DNA of 64,000 nucleotides from NCBI GenBank assembly GCA_018242425.1, contig JAFEBX010000011.1, forward strand, positions 186,001 to 250,000, in the 5' to 3' direction. This document shows positions 9,236 through 17,169 of this stretch, in pieces (the first letter of the stretch is position 1; each line of letters starts with the position of its first letter). The stretch comes from Pseudomonadota bacterium (GTDB lineage: Bacteria; Pseudomonadota; Gammaproteobacteria; Xanthomonadales; Xanthomonadaceae). Both the position numbers and the translations under genes were made by a program. Below the pieces are notes generated by a model. That model saw only the letters and a program-made list of their open reading frames with translations, was not told where the DNA came from and ran no database searches.

Positions 9236-9402
9236 CTTCAAATCTCCATATACACAAGTAGGGGGAAGCGAGCGGCCTGTTCCTCCTGAACGTGACGCGA
9301 TCGCAGCGAATCGTGGGATTCGCGACCGGATCGCCCTTGTCCAGCGATCCGGCGAGCGCTTCTTGCGCCCTCTCGCATCCGGTCTCCCGGACGTGAATAT
9401 GG

Positions 9403-9927
9403 TTAATGCGGCGAGCTTGGCTCCTCTTTGCTCCATCCCATGTACGACAGGCGGGAATCGGGACCAGACACCGCGTAATCGGACAGCATGCCCGTCGCAT
9501 GCACCGCGATGACTCCCCCACTATCCGGATCGCGAAAGCGCATCAAGGCTTGCCCATCCGCGCTGGCGCTCGCCAGCTCGGGAAGCTTGTCGCAAACCTC
9601 GCATTGTTCGGGGTCGGCGGCGCAGATTTCCTTCCAGTTCGAACCAATGACGTTTTCCTTGCTGTTGGGATCGGCAACCGGAACCCACCCAGCGGAAATC
9701 AGCGCCTGCCTCGCATCCGCATAGGACGGCTTGTCGCGGAGCAATGCATCCAGCCCCGACACCCTGGCGTCAGGTTTCTTCGTTGCTAGTTCCACTGTTT
9801 TTCCCTCTCCTGTTGCTTGATTCGTCAGGGCAACATGATTGCCATCGCCGGGCGCACTGGTGCGAGGCCCGCATGCCGTCAATGCCAACAGCGCGACAGG
9901 TCCGATCAACAGCCATCGAAAATTCAT
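9403..9927 (-). CDS. Lipoprotein, candidate immunity protein for the adjacent effector
   Basis: A 174-residue lipoprotein with signal peptide and lipobox LTAC (Cys19). The mature part is unrecognised; it holds CAADPEQCEVC, a cluster of three Cys that may form disulfides, and a C-terminal beta-rich half (ALMRFRDPDSGGVIAVHATG). It lies immediately upstream of the peptidoglycan-degrading effector in the same transcript, the position where X-T4SS loci carry the periplasmic inhibitor (X-Tfi). Periplasmic anchoring fits neutralisation of a cell-wall enzyme. Immunity is inferred from location and localisation only. The 167-nt gap to the effector contains a short 7-bp hairpin (9306-9323) and otherwise nothing recognisable. 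Confidence 0.72.
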   Translation of the reverse strand: MNFRWLLIGPVALLALTACGPRTSAPGDGNHVALTNQATGEGKTVELATKKPDARVSGLDALLRDKPSYADARQALISAGWVPVADPNSKENVIGSNWKEICAADPEQCEVCDKLPELASASADGQALMRFRDPDSGGVIAVHATGMLSDYAVSGPDSRLSYMGWSKEEPSSPH

Positions 9928-10436
9928 AGCGATTCATCCTTGATGGCGACCAATTCCCAACACGTTCCCTGCCGCCTGAAGAGATAGCGGATGCTGTAAT
10001 CGGTATCCGGCTTGGTGTAATGGATTTGCGCACCATCCGGAGGAAGCTGGATCACTTCGACGGACTGCCCCTCATGTTTCGCGCGATCGAAAGCCATCAG
10101 CAACGGATAGGGCATCTCCCGCTCGGAAACCTGCTTCGTGACCGGCTTGGGCTCGGGCGTTGCTGTCGCATCGATTGATGCGGATTCCAAAGGCCAATGC
10201 GTGTATTTCGCCTGCATGGAAATGCTGCCCGCGAACTTCTCCGCGAAGCCGTTGAAATCCGTCGCTGGGCATGCAGCCGCATCGCTCTCGGTCGGGTGCA
10301 CCGACTGTGCGACATGCCCGGCATCTGCAGTGGCAGCTGGGGCGCCTTGGGGCGAAGGGGTATTGGTTGAGATGGCTGGTTGCGGCTTGCACGCCACGAT
10401 AGCCAGGCTCAGGAGAAGTACTGGAAAGATGCGCAT
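9924..10436 (-). CDS. Lipoprotein, second candidate immunity or T4SS accessory protein
   Basis: A 170-residue lipoprotein with signal peptide and lipobox VAC (Cys16). A Pro/Ala/Thr-rich linker (residues 17-60) leads to a globular part with the segments CPATDFNGFAEKFAGS and DYSIRYLFRRQGTCWELVAI, the latter typical of a small alpha+beta domain closing with a disulfide to CPATD. It overlaps the next lipoprotein by 4 nt and the DUF4189 gene by 1 nt, so all are co-translated. It is the second candidate inhibitor in the effector cassette. The family has no function that I can name. Confidence 0.72.
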   Translation of the reverse strand: MRIFPVLLLSLAIVACKPQPAISTNTPSPQGAPAATADAGHVAQSVHPTESDAAACPATDFNGFAEKFAGSISMQAKYTHWPLESASIDATATPEPKPVTKQVSEREMPYPLLMAFDRAKHEGQSVEVIQLPPDGAQIHYTKPDTDYSIRYLFRRQGTCWELVAIKDESL

Positions 10437-10933
10437 CAGCGAACCCTCACTGGAAGGCTGCAGGCGCTGTAATCAATCTTGCATGCTGATCCGCCACCGC
10501 TTTTGCAATTACTCAAAGCATCTTCCTCAGCTCTTTGCAAATTAATACCCGTCCCGTACCCACTTACCCCCCCGCCCCACGCTTCAGCAAGGCAGGTATT
10601 TCGTCCATCAGCTTTAACTTGGCACCCACCGCCCCCACAATCCTCAACGGCAGCCTTATGTGCTTCTTTCTTGCTTCGGGCATTTGAAGCCCAGCCGATT
10701 GACCCGGTCTTGCTATCAGAAGCGATCGCCCCAAATCGATCTTGCCAGAGAGCGCCCGAACGAACTGGCGATTGTGGTTGATTGCTGTATCGATCTGAAT
10801 CAGAAGGTGAATAACACGTTCCATAACCAGGAATCATTCCCGGAGGACATGGCGATCCACTATTCGGTGGTTGCTGACCATGCGCTGCAAAGGAGCTACA
10901 GGCGAGCAACAACATCAAAATCAATTGCTTCAT
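10436..10933 (-). CDS. Secreted DUF4189-domain protein
   Basis: A 165-residue protein with an N-terminal signal peptide (MKQLILMLLLACSSFAAHG). Residues about 65-160 carry a DUF4189 domain (FGAIASDSKTGSIGWA, then SKKEAHKAAVEDC and RAEEDALSNCKSGG) with paired Cys residues suggestive of disulfides. The function of DUF4189 is unknown. The gene lies between virB6 and the two lipoproteins, overlapping virB6 by 4 nt and the next lipoprotein by 1 nt, with GGAG before the start. It may be a periplasmic T4SS accessory or immunity protein. Its DNA is visibly more AT-rich than the virB core, suggesting a cassette with its own history. It contains a G7 tract at 10567-10573. Confidence 0.8.
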   Translation of the reverse strand: MKQLILMLLLACSSFAAHGQQPPNSGSPCPPGMIPGYGTCYSPSDSDRYSNQPQSPVRSGALWQDRFGAIASDSKTGSIGWASNARSKKEAHKAAVEDCGGGGCQVKADGRNTCLAEAWGGGVSGYGTGINLQRAEEDALSNCKSGGGSACKIDYSACSLPVRVR

Positions 10934-12069
10934 ACTTGGTCTCCGTCTACACGCAGCTTGCGCTCAGAATTCGAACGTATTTCATCTTGCGGCGGCTGAA
11001 TGGAGCTTTGATAGGCCAAAGTTTGTTTGTTTAACCCATGGTGGGTCTGTGGTTTAGCTTCATGTGCTATTCGATTGCCGGTCTCAGCTGAAGGCGTCCG
11101 TTGAGCCCCACCCCAATCCCCCCCCCCGACCGGATTGCCCATTGAATCGCGTGCGCGTCCGGCGCCATGCGAACCCGTAGCGCCAAACTGCGAATACGCA
11201 CTGAACCCGCCCACCGTCGCATTGAAGAACTGCGCAGCCAGCGGCGGACACGTCACCAGCAGCACGGTCAGCACCAACCCAAGTCCACCCTGCTGCATCG
11301 CAACGGTGTTCAGGCCCTCCATCGCACCCATGCCGTTGATCGCCAGCGTGTACTTGACGAACATCGCTGCTCCAACCGCGGCGACCATCTTCATCGCCAC
11401 CGAGACCATGAAGCACAGCACAGCCAGCGAGAAGCAGGTGCCGATGCCGTATTGCAGCCACTTCGAAAACAGGCTCTTGGTCGACTGGAACAGCAGGCAC
11501 ATGATGAACAGCGGCCCAAGTCCGACGAACAATGCCAGCGCGACCTTGTACATCAACAACAGTGCGCCACCGACCACTGCCGGACCTGCCGTGCCGACCG
11601 CGCTCATGGTGGTGATGTGACTGAGCTGGTCCTTCCAGGCATCCGCGGAGCCACCCGCGGTTGCATAGGAGTCCAATAACGCGAACGTCGACTGCATCAG
11701 CGTGAGGTTCTGATCGATCTGCTGTGCCGGCGACACTTCATCCACCGTCACCAGGCCGGTGATCGCTCGCGGCAAGGTGTTGCTCAGCAGGTCGGAGATA
11801 TCGTTCCCGAACAGCGAAAAAGTACTGGCCACCAGGGTGATCAACACCACGCGCATCGAGTTGGTCACCAGCGCCATCATCGGCTCGCGGGATCGTCCGG
11901 TGACGATCAGCCAGCCCTGGAAGATGATCCACGACACCACCATGATGGTGCCGAATAACAGGATCCATTGGATCAGCCCGCCCATCAGGTTGGCGCGGAA
12001 GATCTCGATTTCCTTGTCCAGGAATTTGAAGATCAGGCTGAAGAATATCCATTGTCCGATGCTGCCCAT
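10930..12069 (-). CDS. virB6: T4SS inner-membrane channel protein VirB6
   Basis: A 379-residue polytopic protein of the TrbL/VirB6 family that forms part of the inner-membrane translocation channel. At least five hydrophobic helices span residues about 30-300 (for example VVSWIIFQGWLIV and the VALALFVGLGPLFIMCLLF region). The C-terminal 90 residues are polar, glycine-rich and cytoplasmic or periplasmic. The position after virB5 matches X-T4SS loci. The stop overlaps the DUF4189 start by 4 nt. A run of ten G on the coding strand (11118-11127) lies just before the last 60 codons; a one-base slip in either direction would truncate this tail. Confidence 0.9.
   Translation of the reverse strand: MGSIGQWIFFSLIFKFLDKEIEIFRANLMGGLIQWILLFGTIMVVSWIIFQGWLIVTGRSREPMMALVTNSMRVVLITLVASTFSLFGNDISDLLSNTLPRAITGLVTVDEVSPAQQIDQNLTLMQSTFALLDSYATAGGSADAWKDQLSHITTMSAVGTAGPAVVGGALLLMYKVALALFVGLGPLFIMCLLFQSTKSLFSKWLQYGIGTCFSLAVLCFMVSVAMKMVAAVGAAMFVKYTLAINGMGAMEGLNTVAMQQGGLGLVLTVLLVTCPPLAAQFFNATVGGFSAYSQFGATGSHGAGRARDSMGNPVGGGDWGGAQRTPSAETGNRIAHEAKPQTHHGLNKQTLAYQSSIQPPQDEIRSNSERKLRVDGDQV
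11118..11127 (-). repeat. G10 homopolymer in virB6
   Basis: Ten consecutive C on the plus strand (G on the coding strand) encode GlyGlyGly in VirB6. Gain of one G leads to a TGA at 11084-11086; loss of one leads to a stop shortly after. It is a candidate slippage site, or a sequencing-error-prone spot. Confidence 0.9.
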
Positions 12070-12101
12070 GCGTTCTCCTTGCTCCCCCTGTGCGCGACGG
12101 C

Positions 12102-13025
12102 TTACTGGCCGCGCTGCTTGCTGTGCAACGGCGAGTTGTCGCCGAGCGCAAGCGTCATCACGGCCATCGTCGCGGCATCATTGGCCAGCTGGCCACCCGC
12201 GCCACCCAGCGGCCCGCCCCCACCACTGCTGTCGGTACCATTCGTCCCGTTCAGCGCCATTTGGCTCAAGCGATCCTGCACGCCCTTCAGGTATGTCAGG
12301 CGCGCGTTGTAAGCATCGTTGTAGGCCTTTTGCTGTTGCTGATCGATCTGGATCAATGCCACCAGCGCCAGCATCTTGTTGGTGTTGCTCTGCAACTGCC
12401 CCGCACTGTAGTCGCTGCTGAGACCCTGTCGTTCGCCCTGGATTTCCTGCAATCTCTCATAGCGCTTGCTGGCCAATTCGCTCATCATCACGTTGTACTT
12501 GAACTGCGCCTTTTGTGTTTCCAGGATGTCCTTGCACAATTTGTACTGCTGGTCGGGGATGCCATCGCCTGTGGCGCTTCCGGCACTCGAGATCACCGAA
12601 CTGGTATCCACGCCGTCCACCTTCGGCGCATCCGGTTTTTTCGGTTTGGAGCAACGGGTTTCGTCACTCATGTCGACGCTGGAGAGCTTGGCGGATGCAT
12701 TGGCCGTCAATGCCACGTCCGACGATTTGAATTTCACATCCGGATCTTGGTATTTGCCCTGCTTTTCGCCAGCGCCTTGATCCTTGTCGAAATCACCCTT
12801 CTTTCCGACTTTCGCGAGGCCGTTCATGTTGGCGACGATGGTCTGTCCATCCTTGTCGCCTATCGCCTGCTGGATCTTCTTCAGCTGTTCGATCGCATCA
12901 TCGTCCTTCACCGCCCAATCGGCCCATGCGCCCACGCTGATGGTGAGGCCGGCGGTCATGACGATCGCCATCGCGGTGCGCATGCGCCGGCGAGGCTGGG
13001 ATTCGGGTCGTGGTGCGTTGTTCAT
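12102..13025 (-). CDS. virB5: T4SS minor pilin-like protein VirB5
   Basis: About 307 residues with an N-terminal hydrophobic signal (TAMAIVMTAGLTISVGAWA), consistent with export to the periplasm. The second half is helical and Gln-rich, with SNTNKMLALVALIQIDQQQQKA, the heptad-like pattern of VirB5/TrbJ pilus-tip proteins. The middle is a variable Lys/Asp-rich stretch. It sits between virB4 and virB6, the VirB5 slot in X-T4SS operons. ATGs occur at 13040, 13031 and 13025; the last has GGAG at 9 nt and was chosen, but the longer form cannot be excluded. VirB5 is the most divergent T4SS family, so the assignment rests partly on position. Confidence 0.8.
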   Translation of the reverse strand: MNNAPRPESQPRRRMRTAMAIVMTAGLTISVGAWADWAVKDDDAIEQLKKIQQAIGDKDGQTIVANMNGLAKVGKKGDFDKDQGAGEKQGKYQDPDVKFKSSDVALTANASAKLSSVDMSDETRCSKPKKPDAPKVDGVDTSSVISSAGSATGDGIPDQQYKLCKDILETQKAQFKYNVMMSELASKRYERLQEIQGERQGLSSDYSAGQLQSNTNKMLALVALIQIDQQQQKAYNDAYNARLTYLKGVQDRLSQMALNGTNGTDSSGGGGPLGGAGGQLANDAATMAVMTLALGDNSPLHSKQRGQ

Positions 13026-13048
13026 GCGCATGTTCTCCATATCGTTGT

Positions 13049-15523
13049 TCAGCGGCCGTATCCGCCCATGCGGCGGGTCCTGGCGTCACTGTCCTCGCTG
13101 TTGCCGCGGCGCTTGCCGGAGCCCTTGCGGTTTTCATAGAACTCGGGCAACCACTGTTCGGGGGTGAGCTTGTCCGGCGTCACGCCGTGGCGCATCGCCT
13201 GTTCCTGCGATAGCGCGTGCAGGATTTCGATGTTGTCGGTCGACGCGGAAATCACCGCCAGTTCGTCGTCCATGCCACGCAAATTGAGCTGGCAGACATT
13301 GGCGGCGTGGCCCTGCTTCACCAGGAAGCAGCGCGAGCGTTCGTCCAGGCTCACGACCACGTTGTATTCGGCCTCGGTAAGCTTCAACCCCTCGACATAG
13401 TCTTCCTTGCTGGCATTGGGGTTCGGCAGCAGGATCAGGGTCGCGGTCTGTTCGATCAGGGCCGCGGCGATATCGCTCTGCAATGCGTCTTCCGGACTCT
13501 GGGTGGCGAAGATGCCGAGACCGTTCTGCTTGCGGATGGTCTTCTGCTTGTTCTTGGCGAATTCCTTCAGGCCACCCTTGCCTTCCAGGATCTTCCAGAA
13601 TTCATCCATCACGTAGATCAGCGGGCGGCCGTCGATCAACGCCTCCAGCCGGTGGATCAGGTAGTTGATCACCGGCACGCGTACTTCGGGATTCTCGATG
13701 ATGTCGGTGTAGTCGAAGCCGATGATGTTGGCGCGGCTGAGATCGACCGTATCCAGTGGATTGTCGAACACCCAGCCCAGCGAGTTGCCCGCGGTCCATT
13801 TGCGCAGGCGCGCGAACAGGCCGTCGTCGCCCATGTTGGGCAGGCTCTTCTGGAAGTTGGTCATGCTTCGCAGCTGCATCGGCATGTCCAGCATCGATTC
13901 GACCGCGCGGTGGATTTCCTCTTCCTCGCGCGCGGTGTAGACCGGCTTGGCCGCCAGGACCTTGATGAGATTGGACAGGAACTGGACGTTCTCTTCGCTG
14001 TTCTCGCACTGGAAGGGATTGAAGCCGGTCGGCTGGCCGCTCTCCAGCGCCAGGTAGTTGCCGCCACAGGCGCGCACGAAGATCTCGGCGCCGCGATCCT
14101 TGTCGAAGAAGAAGATGGTCGGCACCGGGTCGAACTTCTGCACCTGGCTCAACAGGAAGTTGATCAGCGCGGTCTTGCCGGTACCCGACTTGCCGATCAC
14201 CATCGTGTTGCCGATCGCCTTCTCGCCCAGCGAATTCTCGCCAGGATGGGTTGCGTGGAAATTGAAGAAGTACGGCTGGCCGTTGGTGGTCTGCAGCGTG
14301 GTGACGCATTCGCCCCACGGGTTGTTGTCCTTCTTGCCGACCGCGAAGTTGTGCAGCGGCGACAGGCCGAGGAAGTTGAGCGAACTGACGTTGGCGGTAC
14401 GTGTGCGATAGCGCCAGTTGCCCGGGAATTGCGAATAGAACGACGGCGCGACCGCCATGTCTTCCTTGGCCGAAACGAAACCGGCGTTGGAAAGTTCGGC
14501 GCGCGTCGCGGCGATCTGCTGGCCGAGCTTTTCCTGCGACTCGGCGTACAGGGCAACGATGAAGTGGTATTCGCCGAGCACGAAGTTGCCGGATGTCAGC
14601 TGGTCCATCGCCACGTCCAGTTCCTGTATCTGCGTGTAGGACTTGTCGCCCGACGAGATCATCATGCCCTTGGTGCGTTCCAGCACTTTGAGTGCGTCGG
14701 CGCGTCCCTTGGGGCTGAAGGAATGGGTGATGACGTATTCGAAGTCGAGGTATTTCAGGCCGTTGAGGATGCCCGGCCAGGTACCCTCGGGATATTCCTT
14801 GACGTTGAGGATGGCGCCGTACTGGTTGACGTTGTTCGGCGGATTGACGACGAAGTCGCCGCTCTTCACCGAGAACATCAACCGGCTCACCGGCAGGTAG
14901 TCCTTGACCGGCGCGTTGAGCACCGGCACCGGCTCGTCGATGCGATTGAGGATGTAGCCGTACAGCTCGAGGATTTCCGAGAACACCACGCCGTTGTCGG
15001 CCTCGTACATGCCGAGGCGGTATGGCGAATAGTCCTTGAGCACGGCTTCGACATTGGTCGCCAGCTCCTGGATGCGCGCAACCGCTTCCTTCTGCAGGCG
15101 TTCCAGCCGGCCGATGTCGCTGACCTTGTCCTTGATGCGCTGGCCGCCAGCCGGGCGGTAGACCATGCACAGGTACAGCTCGTTCTGCATGATCTTCTGC
15201 GACGACAGCGCATCGAAGTAGCGATCCGACATCTGCTGGTTGAAGGCGTGGCCGAACTTCGCCCCGCTCTTGATGCGGCGGCGGCGGCGGATGTCGTGGA
15301 CCCAGAACGCGACATTGAGGAAGTCCGGCGCGCGCAGGGTCTGCAGCAGGCGATTGAAGGTCGCGTGCTTGTGCTCGATCTCCCATTCCTCCCGTCCCAC
15401 GAACGGCAGGCCGCCGAGGTGCCAGACCACGAGGTAGTCGCCCCCCGTGGTCTTGATCACGGTCGGCGACACGTGCGTGGAAAACGGGAGGAATTCGCTG
15501 ACGGGAGTATCGGGCGTGAACAT
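13049..15523 (-). CDS. virB4: T4SS ATPase VirB4
   Basis: An 824-residue cytoplasmic AAA-like ATPase that powers pilus assembly and substrate transfer. The N-terminal CagE/VirB4 domain (about 1-400) is followed by Walker A GKSGTGKT near residue 443 and Walker B LIYVMDEFWK near 640, with ATQSPEDAL after it. Length and motif order match X-T4SS VirB4. The start at 15523 (MFTPDTPVSEF) overlaps the virB3 stop by 1 nt and was preferred to an upstream in-frame ATG inside virB3. It has a basic C-terminal tail. It is the largest gene of the operon and intact. Confidence 0.95.
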   Translation of the reverse strand: MFTPDTPVSEFLPFSTHVSPTVIKTTGGDYLVVWHLGGLPFVGREEWEIEHKHATFNRLLQTLRAPDFLNVAFWVHDIRRRRRIKSGAKFGHAFNQQMSDRYFDALSSQKIMQNELYLCMVYRPAGGQRIKDKVSDIGRLERLQKEAVARIQELATNVEAVLKDYSPYRLGMYEADNGVVFSEILELYGYILNRIDEPVPVLNAPVKDYLPVSRLMFSVKSGDFVVNPPNNVNQYGAILNVKEYPEGTWPGILNGLKYLDFEYVITHSFSPKGRADALKVLERTKGMMISSGDKSYTQIQELDVAMDQLTSGNFVLGEYHFIVALYAESQEKLGQQIAATRAELSNAGFVSAKEDMAVAPSFYSQFPGNWRYRTRTANVSSLNFLGLSPLHNFAVGKKDNNPWGECVTTLQTTNGQPYFFNFHATHPGENSLGEKAIGNTMVIGKSGTGKTALINFLLSQVQKFDPVPTIFFFDKDRGAEIFVRACGGNYLALESGQPTGFNPFQCENSEENVQFLSNLIKVLAAKPVYTAREEEEIHRAVESMLDMPMQLRSMTNFQKSLPNMGDDGLFARLRKWTAGNSLGWVFDNPLDTVDLSRANIIGFDYTDIIENPEVRVPVINYLIHRLEALIDGRPLIYVMDEFWKILEGKGGLKEFAKNKQKTIRKQNGLGIFATQSPEDALQSDIAAALIEQTATLILLPNPNASKEDYVEGLKLTEAEYNVVVSLDERSRCFLVKQGHAANVCQLNLRGMDDELAVISASTDNIEILHALSQEQAMRHGVTPDKLTPEQWLPEFYENRKGSGKRRGNSEDSDARTRRMGGYGR

Positions 15524-15834
15524 CAGTCTCGTGGCGCCGGTTTTTCGCGATAGGGATTGGGATTGAAGACCCACAGGCCGTCGTGGTCGCCGAGGTTGCG
15601 CATGCGCGTGCGCATGCCCAGCTTCAAGCCCAGCAAGGTGAAGATGTGCTCGTCGCGCTTGGCCATCATCCGCATGATGTAGATGACGACCGGCGCGAAG
15701 AAGATGAACAGCAGGTTGCCGCTGTACATCGCGATCAGCAGCACGCCGCCCGCCCCGAGGAAAAACGGGACGTAAGGCACGCCCAGGAACATGGGCGGGC
15801 GGGTGCAGCCGCGGAACATGATGTTCTTATGCAC
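15523..15834 (-). CDS. virB3: T4SS inner-membrane protein VirB3
   Basis: A 103-residue protein of the VirB3/TrbD family. It has MFRGCTRPPMFLGVPYVPFF followed by two hydrophobic segments (about 20-37 and 40-56) and a polar C-terminal half ending in a conserved NPYRE. VirB3 associates with VirB4 at the inner membrane. It overlaps virB2 by 8 nt and virB4 by 1 nt, so translation is coupled. Identification rests on both sequence pattern and position. Confidence 0.92.
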   Translation of the reverse strand: MHKNIMFRGCTRPPMFLGVPYVPFFLGAGGVLLIAMYSGNLLFIFFAPVVIYIMRMMAKRDEHIFTLLGLKLGMRTRMRNLGDHDGLWVFNPNPYREKPAPRD

Positions 15835-16228
15835 GGTAGAGCGGATCAGCCTTGATCACGTAGGTGGTCGTAGAACCGCCGACATCAGCCGCGCAGTCGC
15901 CGTTGCCCTTCATCTTGTCGTTGCCGATCACCATCGAGGCGATCTGGGCGGCGGCGCCGATGAGCAGGCCGCCGATCAGGATCGGGGCGACATCGGAAAT
16001 GCGCTTGTGGGCGAAGGCGATCTGGTAGCCGGCGAAGATCACCGCAATCGTGACGATCAGGATCGAGGCGACCTTGAGGATGTCGTAGACGTTCTTCATC
16101 ACGCCGCACAGCTTGGTCTGGGCTTCGGTCTGGGCCATCACGTCCGGCGCGAACAGGCACAGCGTGGCGAGCAGCAACATGACGAGCAGCGTCAGGTTGG
16201 GCTTGCGGGAGGTCTTCTTCAACTTCAT
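15827..16228 (-). CDS. virB2: T4SS major pilin VirB2
   Basis: A 133-residue pro-pilin. A long basic leader (residues 1-35, ending FAPDVMAQ) is probably removed by signal peptidase. The mature part has two transmembrane helices (ILKVASILIVTIAVIFAGYQ and the VAPILIGGLLIGAAAQIASM region) separated by AFAHKRISDV, the standard VirB2 topology. The extended C-terminal tail with CAADVGGSTT is longer than in conjugative pilins. The ATG at 16228 is preceded by AGGAG at 6 nt; a TTG two codons upstream is less likely. Confidence 0.92.
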   Translation of the reverse strand: MKLKKTSRKPNLTLLVMLLLATLCLFAPDVMAQTEAQTKLCGVMKNVYDILKVASILIVTIAVIFAGYQIAFAHKRISDVAPILIGGLLIGAAAQIASMVIGNDKMKGNGDCAADVGGSTTTYVIKADPLYRA

Positions 16229-16293
16229 TTTCAACTCCTGGTTGGATGCAACGTCTTTGCGGTGGATGGATAAAGCGGTTGTCCTGCCTTCCC

Positions 16294-17073
16294 CTAGAAC
16301 ACGAATGCGCTGTCGCCAGCGGATTCACGTGATGCGCTTGTCGCCTGTTCGACCTGGGCCTGCGCCGGCATCGGTTGCGCCATGACCGGCATGGCGACGG
16401 CCGGCATCGCCTGCATCGGCATCGGTGCGGGAACGACCTGCGGTTGTGCCGCGACCGGCATCACCGCCCCGCCCCGGCGTGCGACCAGGCTGCGGGCGTC
16501 GAGCTGGCCATCGTTGCGAACGGTGGTCGCCCGCGCGTTCCTGCCGCGCGCCGTGACACGACCTGCGGATGCAGCGCGCTGGCTGCGACTGCGGCTGTCC
16601 ACCACCGGAATCGCCGCCGCGCCATCGGCCTGCGCGAGGCGATCGCCCCACATCGAGCGCTCGATCTTCTGGACGTAGCCCTGGCGATAGCCGGTGACGA
16701 AGTTGCCCGAGTAGTAGCAACTGAACGACTTGCCCCAGTGGCCGCCGGCGCGCTGGTTGCATTCGGCGAGGATCCGCGAACCCGCCATCAGGTTGGCGCA
16801 GGGCTGGAATGCCTCCGCGTAGGTTTCGAGCCCGTACTTCGGCAGGTTGTAGCGATTGACCTGGGCCAGACCGAGCGAGAAGTTGTAGCCGCGCGATTCC
16901 AGCATGCGCACGGTGGCCAGGGCTTCCGGCAAGGTTTTCGGCTGGCGCACCAGATGGCCACCCACCACCCCGATGGCATACGGGTTGTAGGACGACTCGA
17001 CATTGACGACGTGCTGCATGACCTGCGCCGGCACAGCCAGCGGACAGCCCATCAGTTCGAGACCGGGCAGCAT
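16294..17073 (-). CDS. virB1: T4SS lytic transglycosylase VirB1
   Basis: A 259-residue protein. Residues 10-140 form an SLT/GH23 domain with catalytic Glu26 (NVESSYNPYAIG) and the SLGLAQVNRYNL motif; it opens local gaps in peptidoglycan for assembly of the secretion channel. Residues 150-259 are a low-complexity Pro/Ala/Met/Gln-rich tail. No classical signal peptide is seen at the ATG (17073), although the first 16 residues are hydrophobic; export may be weak or use a non-standard signal. The SD site is GGGGGGAAGAG. It lies between virB2 and virB11. Confidence 0.92.
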   Translation of the reverse strand: MLPGLELMGCPLAVPAQVMQHVVNVESSYNPYAIGVVGGHLVRQPKTLPEALATVRMLESRGYNFSLGLAQVNRYNLPKYGLETYAEAFQPCANLMAGSRILAECNQRAGGHWGKSFSCYYSGNFVTGYRQGYVQKIERSMWGDRLAQADGAAAIPVVDSRSRSQRAASAGRVTARGRNARATTVRNDGQLDARSLVARRGGAVMPVAAQPQVVPAPMPMQAMPAVAMPVMAQPMPAQAQVEQATSASRESAGDSAFVF

Positions 17074-17169
17074 CTCTTCCCCCCTGAAAGAAGCGTGCGC
17101 ATGGCCGGAAATGTGCCAGTACGCAACCGCATTGTCAATATTTCTGCAGAAGCTGTCACAAATATGACC

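Noticed and set aside
9306..9323. 7-bp hairpin (GCGAATC/GATTCGC) between the first lipoprotein and the effector
   Set aside because: No U tract follows on the minus strand and the stem is short; an attenuator cannot be supported.
13217..15553. A 778-codon open frame opposite virB4
   Set aside because: Antisense to VirB4 with intact Walker motifs; no domain of its own.
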